64,000 bases of DNA from Tanypteryx hageni (Eukaryota; Arthropoda; Insecta; Odonata; Petaluridae), in the NCBI GenBank assembly GCA_028673005.1, contig CM054118.1:90620858-90684857 (forward strand). Reading direction: 5' to 3'. Made by a program: the position numbers and the translations under genes. Within the stretch, counting starts at the first letter, position 1; each line of letters opens with the position of its first letter. Under the pieces are notes generated by a model. It was not told where the DNA came from. It did not search any database and saw nothing but the letters and a program-made list of their open reading frames with translations. Positions 33,817 to 46,146 of the stretch are shown piece after piece.

Positions 33817-34988
33817 CTGTGCAATCACGTAGAAATACTTTGGAATATTATTTTTATGTTTGACTTAAAAACAATTTTAACTCTACAGCAGGATTTTTAT
33901 GCATCCTTTGAATGTGGAAAGAACTGTAAATTATTCTTTCCTCATTTATCTTTGATGTAGTTATTCAGTTACTTATTATTTGCCTCCTTTGAAAGAGATG
34001 GACCTGTTCTTCAGTTAAAAACTGTCTGTTGATCAACAATGCTCTCACCATTCATTGCCTATATATTGATATAGGTATTGGTTAAAGGCATTTTGCATTA
34101 CTCGATTTGCATAAAGTCCATTTTGTTCCAAAATAGTCCATTAATCTCAGAGTCAATGAGACCTAAATGCTTAGTCCTTGTAGGGTTGAAAATTATTAAA
34201 GGGCATTTCTTAAAAATTTTTAAATATATTTTTCTTGGTACATGTCTGAGAATAAACCTTTATTCAAAATAATGGCATGCATAAAGGTGATTAAAAAATT
34301 AACATGGAAGTCCTCAATAGTTTATTGGATGTAAAGACCATAAAACACCTCAACGGAGTGCAAACCAAAAGTCTTTAATGTGAAATATCTCTGCACTTCT
34401 TCTGTGCCTTATAGATGGTACTTTTAAATGGGAACAATCCTATATTGTGCGCATTAAAGTTTTTTCTAGACTTATATCGAAGCCATTCTATGGCTTTTAT
34501 CTGATTGAATGACTATTTATTTGTTGTTAAAGAAAGTCCCATTGTGTGTATAAATGTGGATTGAATTCAGCTAGTGAATTAATCATGGAGTTCAATAAAA
34601 TGTTGTTTCATTCCATTATCTGTGATTGTTGACCTATAAAAAATCATAATTTTATAATATGACATTAAATGAAATTTCAATTGAATCTAACGTGTGAAAT
34701 ATGCTAATATTACAGTCAGAATGTTCCCGGACTGTCTGTTAGAGTGAGCTACATGCACTTGATGACAGACCATGTGTCCATTACTATCAAACACTAACCC
34801 TTAGCTGTACAGAGAGAGAGAGAGAATCCGTTCTTATTGTATAACTAGTTTCTTTGTTGTGAGCTGTGGAGTATTGTCAGTGTTCGTGCAATTTGAAGTT
34901 TGCAATGTTGAAATCCTAGCAAAGTGAAAACATCAAATTTTACCACGAATAGCAAAGCTGTGCCTCCAAAACTAGATTGCAAATGGTA
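33817..34988. other. No gene recognised
   Basis: AT-rich with short frames only. An AG repeat is at 34809-34824. The sequence just left of the piggyBac insertion continues past its right end (38993 onwards) as AT-rich unique sequence. Confidence 0.35.
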
Positions 34989-35327
34989 TCAACACTTGCA
35001 GCCCGAGCGCCATCAATAGATGACATTCGAAATTTGCCGAGATCCAAAAGCCATCAATGGATGACGTGCTGCGCCACAGTTCCCTCTGTCCTTCAAAAAT
35101 TTCACACCCCGCAATGTCGCGAGGGAAAGTGCTCAAACCCTCAGAAGTCTGTCTTTCCTCTGCTACGTGTCGCTTCTCGCTCCGAGTTTCGTATTTTTTG
35201 TTCAAGTGCTATTTTTAAATTGGTGTTTCTATTGAGGTAAGTCATATTTTTCTATATTTTTTAATTGTATATTACATTGTTTAAAAAATCTCTTTTTTGT
35301 ATCTCAAAGCTTTATATTTTTCCTGTA

Positions 35328-35865
35328 TTACTTTCTCCATATACGAAGTATAGAGAAAGTATTGTTTTCATGAAAAAAAATCAAATTCGAGATTTCAACA
35401 GAAATACATGTTTTGAGGTCCCCTGAACACGTTTTGACCATTTACTCGGTGATGTCTGTGTGTGTGTGCGTGCGTGTGAGATAGCTTTTTGTGGGTGCTC
35501 TAACTCAAATACTATTAACCAGATCAACGCGAAATTTTATATTTAACATTTTTATAAAATTCGCAAGAACTGATTAGTTTTTGGTAAAAATCGGTCGACC
35601 GGAAGTGGGTGTTTACTCTTGTCACATCCGTTATTTTGAAATATTTGCTTTAATATTTGATAAATGTAAAAATGTATCGGAATAAAAGTTGTAGGAAATT
35701 TAATTGTCTACAATCTTTGTTTGAAACATTTTTCCATATAATGCATTGTTTAAGAGACATCTTGTATTTTTTGCTGCCACCACCATGCCACCTACCGGAG
35801 ACTTGTTAACAATTGACGTTTAGTTACATCTTAGTAACGCTCCTTTTTCTTTTCTTAATTGTCAA
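35328..35865 (+). repeat. Rep-A copy nested in piggyBac element
   Basis: Starts TTACTTTCTCCATATACG and runs through GGTCCCCTGAACACGTTTTG, GGTCGACCGGAAGTGGGTGT and TTGACGTTTAGTTACATC to about 35865, where similarity stops early compared with 47043-47725. Insertion is therefore younger than the piggyBac element. Confidence 0.75.
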
Positions 35866-36334
35866 TCGGAAGTAAATATTGACAACTATCCCAGAGCTAA
35901 CAACATGTAATTTGCCACATAAATATGGTGAGTGTCATGTGTTGCCCACATCAGTTTATTTTATGATTTTTAACATTTTTTATAAACTTTTACATTAATT
36001 TTTTATTAACTTTTTAGAATTTTATTTACTTGTGGTGTACTGAATTTCTTAGTTATTAATATGATCTTTGACATTTTTCTTAATCTTCATCTAACATGCA
36101 CCGTCTATCATTTGGTTTATTGTCATAATTATTTTTACAAATAGATATAAACGATAAGTTATTAACTTTTTAATAGGTCTTTTGGTTTCTGGGAATCGTC
36201 GATCAAGAATTATTTTAGCAAGTTTTTCTGGCTGTTTCCTACGTTGTAAGCTACATTTGTTTTGTTGTTTATTGTGCTATTTTTATATTTACTTTTTCAG
36301 TACATTTTCCTTATTTTTTTTTCCTTAGGGATCT

Positions 36335-38255
36335 CCAAAAAGAGAGGGAAAAATGAGACGAACGCCTGTCCCATCAACCTCGAGACAGGGAAGCGCTTCT
36401 CCTCCAACTTTAGGTAAAGATTTTCAAAAATATCAACAATATAATAAATGAGGGATCCATATCTCGATGAATTTAATTATTATATAATTTTCAAAAATAT
36501 TTATTTTTTTTGCTTTTATATTGTAATTTTATAAACATTTCATTTTTTTAGAAATAGCTACTAAGTAGAAGAAAACCAAGGAGGAAAAAGTCGACCGCAT
36601 TTTTCACTGCAAGATGAAGAGGTTACGTGGTTGATTGAAAGTGGGGAAATATTTTCGGACGAGAGTTCAGATTCTGATTTGGATAGTGAACAAGAAGAGG
36701 AAGAGGAAACAGTTACTCCGGGTAGTTATCCTTCACCCGCATCTGGTAGAGTCCCAACCCCCATTCTTCCCACCCCTTCACAACCCGACCCTTCCCTTGC
36801 TCCCATCTGGACCAAGGGCGAATGCTTGCCTTCCCCTTTTTCTTTCTCTGGAAAACAGATGTTATTAACGATACCCTGAGGAAACAATCCTATTGATTTT
36901 ACAATTTATTTTTCGCAGATGAATTCTTCCAATTGGTAACAAAAAACAAATAAATATGTAGAAAATGAATTTCTGAATCAAACATGTGTAGATGTTCCGC
37001 GGAAGGTTGCCAATTGGACTAATTTGGAGAAAGATGAATTGGAAGTGTTTTAGGATTGTTATTCCTGGTGGGTACTGTTAGAACAAATAGAATAAGGGAT
37101 TATTGGAATAGGGACGAGAAATTTGATTTCAGATTTTTTTACCGAAGGATGACGAGAGATAGATTTCTATCTATCCTTCAGAATCTACATTTTTCTGAAA
37201 ATCCAGATTTAGGCGACCCTATTCCAAACCTCTTTTGGATTTTTTCACAGTATTTCTGATGAAACTTACACTCCTCAGAAAAACCTCTGCATTGATGAGT
37301 CTGTGGTGTTATGGAGGGGACAGTTGCGGTTCAGGACATACAAAGAGGAAGCGGCATAAGTTTGGCCTCAAGCTTTACATGCTGACTAAACCTAATGGGT
37401 ATGTCCACCGCATTATCGTCTATGCGTGCAAGAGTGATGTTGAGTTAGGAGGGCAAGGTCATGCTAGTAAAGTTGTCCATAAACTTATGGAGGGTAAATT
37501 TGGAGTCGGATATTCCCTATTTATGGACAACTATTACAGTGACGTCAATTTGACCCAGGAACTCCTCAATAATCAGTGCTATTGCACTGGAACGTTGTGC
37601 GCTGATCGTAGAGGAAATCCACCTGAGGTTGTCAGGGCCATATTGAAAAAAGGAGAGGCAATCTGTATGTGTACATATACAGGGATAAATGCCATGAAGT
37701 GGAAAGACAAAAAGGATGTGCTAATGATTAGTACCGAATTTGGCAACCGTTTGGTAAATATTAAGAATAGAAGGGGGAATAAATTAAAAAAATGGTTGCA
37801 GTTGCCGAATACAACATGCGCATGGGGGTGTTGACAGGGTCGACCAACTTATGGCATATTATCCCTGTGACCATAAAACATTGAAGTGGTACAGGAGATT
37901 GGGAATTCATATAATTCAAGTAATGCTAATAAATAGTTATCTCCTGTACAAATAATACACTTCTAGTAATATGGATATGTACACATACAGAATGTCTATC
38001 ATAGACACCCTTGCCAAGGAACCTTCTCGGCATCTCAATTTGACTGCAGTACCGAAATCTTCTATAATATCCATAGATTCGCATTTTCCGAAATACTGTG
38101 AAAAAAGGAACAACGGAAAGGTCCAAAAAAGGTGCAGGCAATGCTCAAAAAACCAGAAAAAAGTAATGGTTGTTACCTTCTGCCCTGACTGTCCGGGTGA
38201 ACCTGGTCTCTGCCTAGATAACTGTTTCCAGGAGTACCATAAAGAGTTGTCATAA
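36335..38255 (+). pseudogene. piggyBac-type transposase, frameshifted
   Basis: DDD transposase of the DDE_Tnp_1_7 family. N-terminal acidic part (36620-36720) includes TWLIESGEIFSDESSDSD. The dimer/DNA-binding part (37056-37220) reads NRIRDYWNRDEKFDFRFFYR. The catalytic part has LCIDESVVLW in one frame (37285), SLFMDNYYSDVNLT (37515) and MKWKDKKDVLMIST (37700), giving all three Asp. Then GVDRVDQLMAYYPCDHKTLK (37825), and a Cys-rich C-terminal finger with KRCRQCSKN and CPDCPGEPGLCLDNCF (38120-38240). A 5' exon ending AG|GTAAAG at about 36414 is possible. At least four frame changes or stops break it. Confidence 0.85.
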
Positions 38256-38992
38256 TCGGCTTCCTGTTCACTGTCTAAGTTTGTAAATATTGTAAATAAT
38301 TTTTGCTTGTTTTGAAAGTTGCATAATGTATTTTTGCATTTTTAGGTTTAAGTAATCTAAGTGTTGTAAATAGTGGAAAATAAAGTAATTTGTAAACATT
38401 GTATAAGGCGTAGATTAGAAACATGTAGCATAAATATTACCCCATTAGTAAATACTCGAATTTTGTATGCAACTCTGATTTCTTTTTTCAAAAATCTGTA
38501 TTTTTTTGCAAATACCATAAATTTCACAAGTGTTTCGTAAATATTTCACACAATTTTTTTCTAATTAAATAAATGTTATGATTTTGTAAATAAGTTTTAT
38601 GAATTCGTAAATAAGTTTGTAGAAAATTTTATTTTTATCCCACTTTTTGTACAAGATCGTGTTTTATTTTAGTAATTTACTTAAAAATAATTGTAAATAT
38701 GGTATTTATATTATATAATCTGAAGAAAATATATAATTATTTCCAAAAAGTGTTTTATTTCCCCTTTTCCGAGAAGTCAAAAAATACGACAAAACCTGCA
38801 AGCCTAACTTCCAGGGGCAACAATCTATGCCAGATCCGAGAGCCATCAATAGATGACAGCTGTAAACTTCGTTAATAAAAAGTTTTTTTTTTTCAAAAAT
38901 AATAATTTATTAGCCTTGTAATAGGATAAGTTTACATAACAAAATAAAAATTTGGGATTCTCGGAAAATGCAACTCGGGCTGAAAGTGTTAA

Positions 38993-39517
38993 TTTAAATT
39001 AAGACACTTCCCATTCTCTCTCTCATTTGCTCTCCCTATCAATCTCTCTCTCATTCGTTCTCTCTCCCACTGCAAATCTCTAATTTTATTGACGAGTAAT
39101 TAAGCAAATATAATCTGACATTAATTTAATTTCAGTTATTCACAACCATTTTAAAGAATTTCAAAGTGTACAATAATGCTTAATAAGGCAATCTGTAGAA
39201 GTGTTGAAAGTCAAATGTGGACAAAGAATTACTATTTGTCAGTAACTATGGTAAGAATCGCAAGATTTAATGGAATAATAATGTGCAGTGTATCCAAAGG
39301 TGGCTTACTTAAATTTCGAATTGCTGTTACATGATACGTGAAAGTCAGATTTTTCAGATTCATATTGATTGCTGGGCTCAATTGGAGATGGGTTTACATT
39401 TTCTTAGCAATTAATATATACTTCATTGCTTGTCAGTGTGTATGTTAATGCAGTGAATCCAAATTTTAGAAAAACATTTTTTGAGTTACTGATTGTGAGA
39501 TATTTCTTTGCATCTTA
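38993..39517. other. No gene recognised
   Basis: AT-rich sequence beyond the piggyBac right end, with a short TCTCTC-rich tract at 39010-39070. Confidence 0.35.
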
Positions 39518-41127
39518 CACGGTTTCCCGGGCTATTTTGACAGTCGTCCATCTTATTTTGACAATGTTTCATTTCATTTTGACAGTAGTGGTCCATTCTA
39601 TTTTGACAACTGTCCATTTAATTTTGACAATGGTTCATTCTATTTGGACAATATTTCATTCTATTTTGACTTTTCTTTATTTAATTACATATCAAATACT
39701 TGTTATGATTATTCATTAGTTATAACTTTTATTTCATGGGCATATTGTTTTATATAGTTTTCTTTATAGTTTAAAATGCAATACAATAAAGTTGGGCACC
39801 AAAACTTCTTTATCGATACATTTTGGAATGAAAGATACCATATATCTATAAAAATTTGCACAATCATCGCTTGATAGTAAATCAGCTCCTTAAGATATTA
39901 ATTCTAACAACCCTGCTTCATTCTTAGGTCTGCCACACCATACAGATTCTTTCCATTTAGAAAACATATTTTCAGTCGGATTCAAAAAAGTTGAATGAGG
40001 CGGCAAATATAATATTTCCTGCCCATAATCTAATACCTAAGCTTTTACACTTTCATTTTTATGGAATGGAACATTATCCATCACAAAAACAACACGGTTT
40101 ATTTGATTCTTGGCAAACATTATTAGTAAATTTTCAAGATAGGTTAAAAATAGTGCCCATTATAAGGTATTGTTTGAGCTGAATAATAAAATAATTTTTC
40201 TCAATTGATTGCACTGCACAAAGAAATGTTCCGTGACCTAACACTTGGGGCAACTAGTATGGCACGCATTCCATGTGATGATCGTCCACTTCGAGCCCTC
40301 ACCGTCACATTGAAACCAACTTTGTCAATAAAATAAACTTCATTTTTTGAAACGAGATGGTAATTCTATGAAGTTAAGTGTAGTGATATCTTGCTTCAAT
40401 AGACATTTCATTGTTTCTTCTCGCTGGGATAATATGTATTCATTTTAATGTATATGTAAATCATCTAATAAGCATCCAATTGAAGATTGTGAAATCTGAG
40501 GTTGAAATCTACGATTCTTTTTAAAGATAAGCTGCAGTCTTCTTCTATCCATTGTTTAATAACTGATTGCTGTTCTTCATTAAGTTTGTTTTCTCTGTGG
40601 CCACCTCTTCTAGATTTATCAGTCAACCCTTTCGTTAAGTATTTTTTAATGATTTTGTGAACATTTGTTCTTTTCACTTCCATTATATTTTAAATCATGC
40701 TTGCATGATTTCCCGAGAGATAAGCATAAATTATTCTTCTTCTGTCTTCATTAGAAGTCTCTTGATTTTTTCTCGGGTCCATTGTTTTTTTTAGTAAGTT
40801 AAGTTTGTATCGTTCTAATGAAACGGAATAATATGTAAATAATTTATAATTATTAAACTTAATGCAAACATGTAAATATTAGAAAAATTTGGTAACATTA
40901 CTAACCTATTTAGGTATCTGCAAATGCACCACAAAGTATTGGCAAGTATGCAGTTAATGTAGCAAAAATAGAATGATCCAACGTCAAAATTAAATGAACC
41001 AATGTCAAAATTAAACAAAACGTCAAAATAAAATGAACTTTTGTCAAAATTAAATGAACCGTTGTCAAAATAAGATGGCAATGTCAAAGTTAAGTGAACT
41101 GTTGTCAAAATAGCCCGGGAAATGGTG
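39518..41127 (-). mobile_element. IS630/Tc1-type transposon with subterminal repeat arrays
   Basis: TA at 39516-39517 and 41128-41129. Terminal repeats CACGGTTTCCCGGGCTATTT and, as complement, CACCATTTCCCGGGCTATTT. Just inside each end lies an array (39532-39672; 40978-41112) of about seven spaced copies of TTNATTTTGACA separated by 6-12 bases, in mirror orientation. A broken transposase lies between. 1610 bp, a normal size for the group. Confidence 0.9.
39790..40790 (-). pseudogene. DDE_3-type (IS630/Tc1) transposase, broken
   Basis: Minus strand. N-terminal helix-turn-helix (40683-40465): KRTNVHKIIKKYLTKGLTDK then GGHRENKLNEEQQSVIKQWI. The catalytic part in other frames has VVFVMDNVPFHKNE (second Asp, about 40090-40050) and YLPPHSTFLNPTENMFSKWK (third acidic residue as Glu, about 40010-39950). 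Stops and frameshifts separate the parts, so it is inactive. The first Asp falls in a decayed stretch. Confidence 0.85.
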
Positions 41128-41129
41128 TA

Positions 41130-41944
41130 TACAAGTCAGGCGGCTTGGATAGTTATTAGATAAAAACAAACTTCTGAAACTCGTTCAATGAAATGAAAGT
41201 ATTTAATGAATAAATCTTGCTATGTAAGAAAAATGAGTAATGATATCATTCATAACAATTCAACAATGAAACGAGATTTAATTTAATAACTTTTGCACAC
41301 TGATTATTTGCGTTGAACTGCAGCATGCATAAACTAAATACTAAAATTGATATAAAATATTCAAATGTAACAGTTTGAAAATATTTTTTGTAATCCCCAT
41401 GAAATTACATCAATTATTTCTTTTCTCACAGAATACCCTAATAACTGTATTGTTGACATTTAAGCAATACTCAAATATACTCATTACAACTTAATTTTAA
41501 TCTCCATAACTTAGGAAATGGCTTTCTATTCTTTAAAAATGTTATACATTTAGATTTGTATATTAGATGTAATAAAAGTTCTATATTATTCTTTTATTAT
41601 TTAATGTATTTATTAAATATTTCATTTAATAGCAAATCTCTCGATCATAAAAAATGCATAAAAAATAACAATCTCCAGATCTAAGAGTGGTATTAGAATG
41701 ATATGCTATTTAGGTTGAATACATACCATGGATGGAATATATCATCTGATAAATTTACTCATCAAACAACTATTTATGTTGCTGCCTGTATTCTTAAAAA
41801 AGAAAACGCCCATTTCAATATACGAGAGTGTATTCTCTCCCAGCATCCACCTCTCTCTACTCATTCATCTCATTTGCTTTAGATCAGTGGCAGATCCAGG
41901 CATTCTGGATCCCCTGGCACTAAACAATCGGTTGGCCTGAAATC
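41130..41944. other. No gene recognised
   Basis: AT-rich. CAGTGGCAGATCCAGGCAT at 41886 resembles an hAT end, but no partner was found nearby. Confidence 0.35.
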
Positions 41945-42845
41945 TAAATTTTTAGTGAAACCTCGCTTTATGACTACCCCTAATGCGACAACCCCTCTTA
42001 ATGATCGTTCATTTTTAATCATAGGTTTCACTGGAATAAGTAAGGTGAAACTCCTTTATCAAACACTGTCCTTCATAATTTTTTTATCCTTCCATGTCCT
42101 CCTTTTAAAACCTTAACCTGTTTTCTTCCTTTTACTAATAAAATCAAATGTCACGTAATTTTAGAAAACGGTTCAGGGCTATATAAAATTGCTTTTTTAA
42201 ATTATTTGCAATTATGATATGAAGTTGAGACATGCACCATACTGTGGATGAAAGAATGGTTTATTTTTCTTGAAGACAAATTTCAAATCATTGCTGAATT
42301 TGCGTAAATATTCGATTTTAATCAAATTTATGAAAAGTTTTTCTCTTTTCAACAATGTAAAATATTAACTACCATCGCAACGACTCCAATGCCTTTCAAT
42401 GAGAATTGATTTTCCATGCCTCAAGAATATTGATTTAATGTTTAGAATGCGTTATAATCCATTTGATTAATAATGTTAAATTATTTTTCATGAGGATACG
42501 TACTAAAAGGTACGGATGATGACGCTATAATTCTAATACAAAATATTCTAATTTTTACATACATTTTAGCGTAACATATAGGCTATTGTCTTAATGAAGA
42601 TTATAGTTATTGCTGAAACGGCAATCAGCCATAAAAATTGAAATACGAAAACTTGGACGCGAGCCGATTACCAGAGAATTTAGAAATTCCGAATAAATGC
42701 CCAATTTCGCGGTAAATGAAAACTATTCTTATTTATATGGGCTCTGCTTAATTCGATTGCTGCCGCGTTGGTTTATTTACGACTTTGGATCTTGCTGCAT
42801 GGTGATTTATTTAAGCGCTTGCATTATGCAAGCACCGAAAACTCA
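41945..42845 (+). repeat. Rep-C copy ending in GCTTGCATTATGCAAGC hairpin
   Basis: Reverse complement of 55418-56740. Shared blocks include AACGACTCCAATGCCTTTCA, GCGAGCCGATTACC/GGCTCGCGTCCAAG and GCGTTGGTTTATTTACG. It ends with a hairpin (42824-42840) followed by ACCGA. Rep-B ends in almost the same hairpin. No protein is encoded. Confidence 0.65.
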
Positions 42846-44739
42846 ACTTAAAAGTGATGTTGCCAAGTAATTTCTGAAAATAATGAAACTTTTACAAGTA
42901 ATTCGCGTTTGTATACATAGCCTCGCTACATTGGCGTTGTAAAAAGTGTTATCCACAGGCAAACAGACCGGGCGTTTTATATTATTTTTTTATTATCTTG
43001 GATCCCAATTTAATGGAAAATTGACGCTTGCGTAAATCTGCAATGAATTTACATTCTAATTTGATGAATATAATATCCTATCGTCAGTGCCGGATTACCT
43101 AATAGGCACACTAGGCAGGTGCCTAGGAGCCCCAAGGGTAAGGGGGCCCCCCGTTGGTTGACTGTTATACAATCATTATTATTTAAATCAAAAATAAAAT
43201 TAATAAATACGTAAAAATAACATTTTTCTTATTCTAAGAAATTCAAATACAGTAATTAATAAAATAATTTCTGCAAACTACAAGGAAAGTCTTAGTGCCT
43301 AGGGGTCCCAGAGGGTCATAATCCGCCACTGCCTATCGTAGTGTATAAAAAAATAAAAAGTGTCGATCTTTGTCGAAAAAAAACTTGCGAGAGCAGCAGT
43401 TAAATTGAAGAATGGCTTTGATAATGTTTTGGAGTTAGCATTGACAGTTTTAATTCCATTAAAATAATTCATGACAAGTCACAACATCAATTTTTATTTG
43501 TCACTCGACTGAATACTTCAATAATAACTGCATCTGTAGTCTAAGAGCCATGACCAATACCTGTGATCAATTTAGTTTTCCGTTCGAATTTATTTGTAAT
43601 ATTTTAGATCGCTGAATTATAAAATTTGGGAACACAAAGAGTAACTCATCCGCGGTGATTTTAAAGCTATTAAAGCCAATATAAGTAATTGCTATACCAC
43701 ATTTAATTTAAAACAATTATGTGGAAAGTAGACCTGATAAGTTCCGTTTGGATCAGGGGTATGAAACTCTTATGGGAGAATAGATACCCAGGTTTTACAC
43801 GTAGTTCACTATGATGATGCGGGGGCCACCAACGGCGCTGCAGTCGCAGCCAGCTCTCTCTCTACCATAGCGCCGCACGTTCCTTGTGTCTATTATCATA
43901 GAGGAACAGCGGCCATTTTGCTTGATAGAAGTTCGCAATCCGTAGGGGTAATAGTCTTTGGTTTGGACCATCTTGTATTTATTAACATTCCTATTTTTTG
44001 CGAAAGTATAGTGGCGCTCGCTGGATGATCTAGAAAATAACCTGGTGCTTGCCAAAATGAAAAGATTGGGAATACCTATTATGGAATCATGGATCTTCCA
44101 TCCTCGCAGTATTGTGTAAACGCAGCTAGTGACGAGTGCATACATGTTTTAGCTTTCATTATCACTTATATTTATCATCCTCACTAGCGCAAGCTGGGGT
44201 GCATCGGTCACTGAAGCAGCATAAGACTCTCGTTTAGAATAATGTCTTTGATATTGCGCCAATGACAAATTACCAGCGTTAAAAGACGATTTATTCTGAA
44301 GCGCATTCCAAAATTACGTTCAATAAACTTTATTTATTTTAAGATAATTTTAATTTTGTAAACCGCGCATGATAAATACCATATTAGCTTTCTATATGAT
44401 GAAAACGTAATTACTCTCTCGAAAATTCAAAGCAAATAGGTTAAATTCTTTGCACAGTATGAAAGTCCACAAATTACCCGTTATTTTTACAAATAAATTA
44501 CCAATAACAACAGTAGTTGCAGTAGTTTCAGATGGGTTGTTTGTATATCTGGAAGGAGACCAAATATCGATTCACTTTCGCTTCGGTTTTTCATAAGTAT
44601 TTCATTGCTTACAATATTGGAGAGTTTTTTTTTCTTCGCAAAAAAAATGTATGCCCTTCGAATATTGTCTATATCTTTTACGAACGCAAAATTACAGTCT
44701 ATCGTGTATTTTAAAATTGGTCAGATTTTAAATTTTATC
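42846..44739. other. Mostly unassigned; contains an hAT MITE
   Basis: Apart from the MITE at 43085-43331 no element is delimited. 43795-44145 is locally CpG-rich and open on the minus strand for 116 codons with no recognised domain. Confidence 0.35.
43085..43331. mobile_element. hAT-type MITE with perfect 8-bp target duplication
   Basis: Ends CAGTGCCGGATTA and TAATCCGCCACTG face each other. CCTATCGT occurs on both sides (43077-43084 and 43332-43339). Confidence 0.9.
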
Positions 44740-44830
44740 AAAAAAATCTGATGTGGCCACTACATGACTTTCTCCATACCTGTAATATTTCTAAAAATCC
44801 CAAATAGATTAAATGATGGGAATAATTTTT
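44740..44830 (-). repeat. Rep-A end fragment
   Basis: TGTGGCCACTACATGACTTT followed by CTCCATACCTGTAATATTTC matches 455-500; the rest of the unit is missing. Confidence 0.65.
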
Positions 44831-45250
44831 AAACGAGAAAAAATCTGCTATGACCGGTATTCGAACCCTGGTCTTCCGCTTACCGGGCGGATATTCTACC
44901 ACTGAACTATCGTAGCAGATCAATTTTTTCGTTTCTTAACGCGGATGTTTTTTTGGTTGGGACGGAACTAGCCAAGCTAGTATCAAACTGCCCCAACGGA
45001 TGTCCTCGAAGAGGTACACCGAAGAAAACTCCTCCATCTCAAATAGTGAGATTGCCAAAGCAAGAAATTGATGGAATAAAGCGATCTGAAGATCCTATTC
45101 AGACAGGCATAAATTGTAATGTTGGGGATAATTTTGAAACGAGAAAAAAGTCTGCTAGAAGAAAACATCCTCATTCAGAAACGAGAAAATTGATCTGCTA
45201 CGATAGTTCAGTGGTAGAATATTTTTTCTCGTTTCAAAATTATGTCTCAT
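44831..45250 (-). mobile_element. SINE-E copies in inverted arrangement
   Basis: The tRNA-like head at 44844-44919 (minus) is 76 bases with a perfect acceptor stem TCTGCTA/TAGCAGA and anticodon stem TCCGC/GCGGA, A box AGTTCAGTGGTAGAAT and B box GGTTCGAATACC. The T stem is mispaired and no 33-U is present, so it is a SINE head. A second truncated head in plus orientation is at 45196-45235, with SINE body between them (44960-45110). Confidence 0.7.
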
Positions 45251-45319
45251 GTTCTGGCGTTTGCCGCAAATCATACGGTTTTTGTTAATTAGTTTTTTAT
45301 TCATCCATTTATTATTTTT

Positions 45320-45385
45320 ACTTTCAGTCACTGTTGATACAAATTCGCCATCACTTAGTGGGCGAAATGCATCGGGTTTTTAATA
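45320..45385 (+). repeat. Rep-D, second copy
   Basis: TTTCAGTCACTGTTGATACA and GTGGGCGAAATGCATCGGGT match 25225-25295. The CTGANGA part is replaced by ATTCGCCATCA. Confidence 0.5.
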
Positions 45386-46146
45386 AATTTTATTTGCTGA
45401 AGGAGTTGTCTCACTGATGACAAATGTAATATATTTAATCTTCATATAAATAGATAACCAAAATAACAAATTTCAACCGGGCCGACTGAAGAGGGTTACC
45501 ACAATATCAAGGTTAGAATTTTCCTGTAACTATGAATTTGAAAGGTATAGGCTAAACCGATTTCAAAAAGAAATTTCGCTTGTAGGACGAGTATAGAATG
45601 GAAAAACGAAATGAACATGTATATAACGGATCTAAAAAGCAGGGCTACCACAATATAAGGGAATTTTTTTCTGATTTCAAAGCAAATACATTAGTATACG
45701 ATTATACTACGGAGAATTTGACGAAAAGTACTTCTGTACCACTGGGACCCAGTGTACATCCCTACTCGTAATTTTTAAAATACTCGCTGGACTCCATAAC
45801 TTGTCTCGTTTTTACAATTTAAATCTATACATTCCTACCTTCTTTGACTTTCCAAAGTATTGCGAACAATAAAACGAAAACTATGCCGTTGTATGGCAAT
45901 GAATCAGATTTCTGCTTTCTGGTGAATTAAATTAACATCTTCACCGTGTATATCATCCGAGACGTTTAAGTCGCGCTGCCGAATTTGGTTGTTAATTCCA
46001 TTTTCCCGTTTTATTCGTAGCGTTAGACATCTTCTCTGATATTTGTTTCATTCTTCTTTAAGTTAGTTATTTTCCTTGCCACCCGCCTCATTGTTTTAGA
46101 CCTCCTTTTCTAATAGTTCCTCTCACTCGCTCTGATGAAAATATCA
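45386..46146. other. No gene recognised
   Basis: No element or coding signal found. Confidence 0.3.

Larger units (their letters stand above)
34993..38988 (+). mobile_element. piggyBac-type transposon
   Basis: Right end, as complement, CACTTTCAGCCCGAG abuts TTAA (38989-38992); left end CACTTGCAGCCCGAG abuts TCAA (34989-34992), a mutated TTAA target. Subterminal repeats GAGCGCCATCAATAGATGAC (35006), AAAGCCATCAATGGATGAC (35047) and GAGAGCCATCAATAGATGAC (38849) flank the gene. A Rep-A copy has inserted at 35328-35865. The transposase gene is broken. Confidence 0.8.

Noticed and set aside
39532..41112. Two independent microsatellites of TTTTGACA
   Set aside because: They lie exactly inside matching terminal repeats in mirror orientation around a transposase, so they are part of the element.
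43795..44145. 116-codon minus-strand open frame in a CpG-rich patch
   Set aside because: No recognised domain, no splice or start context; parts resemble flanks of Rep-C. Noted but not called a gene.
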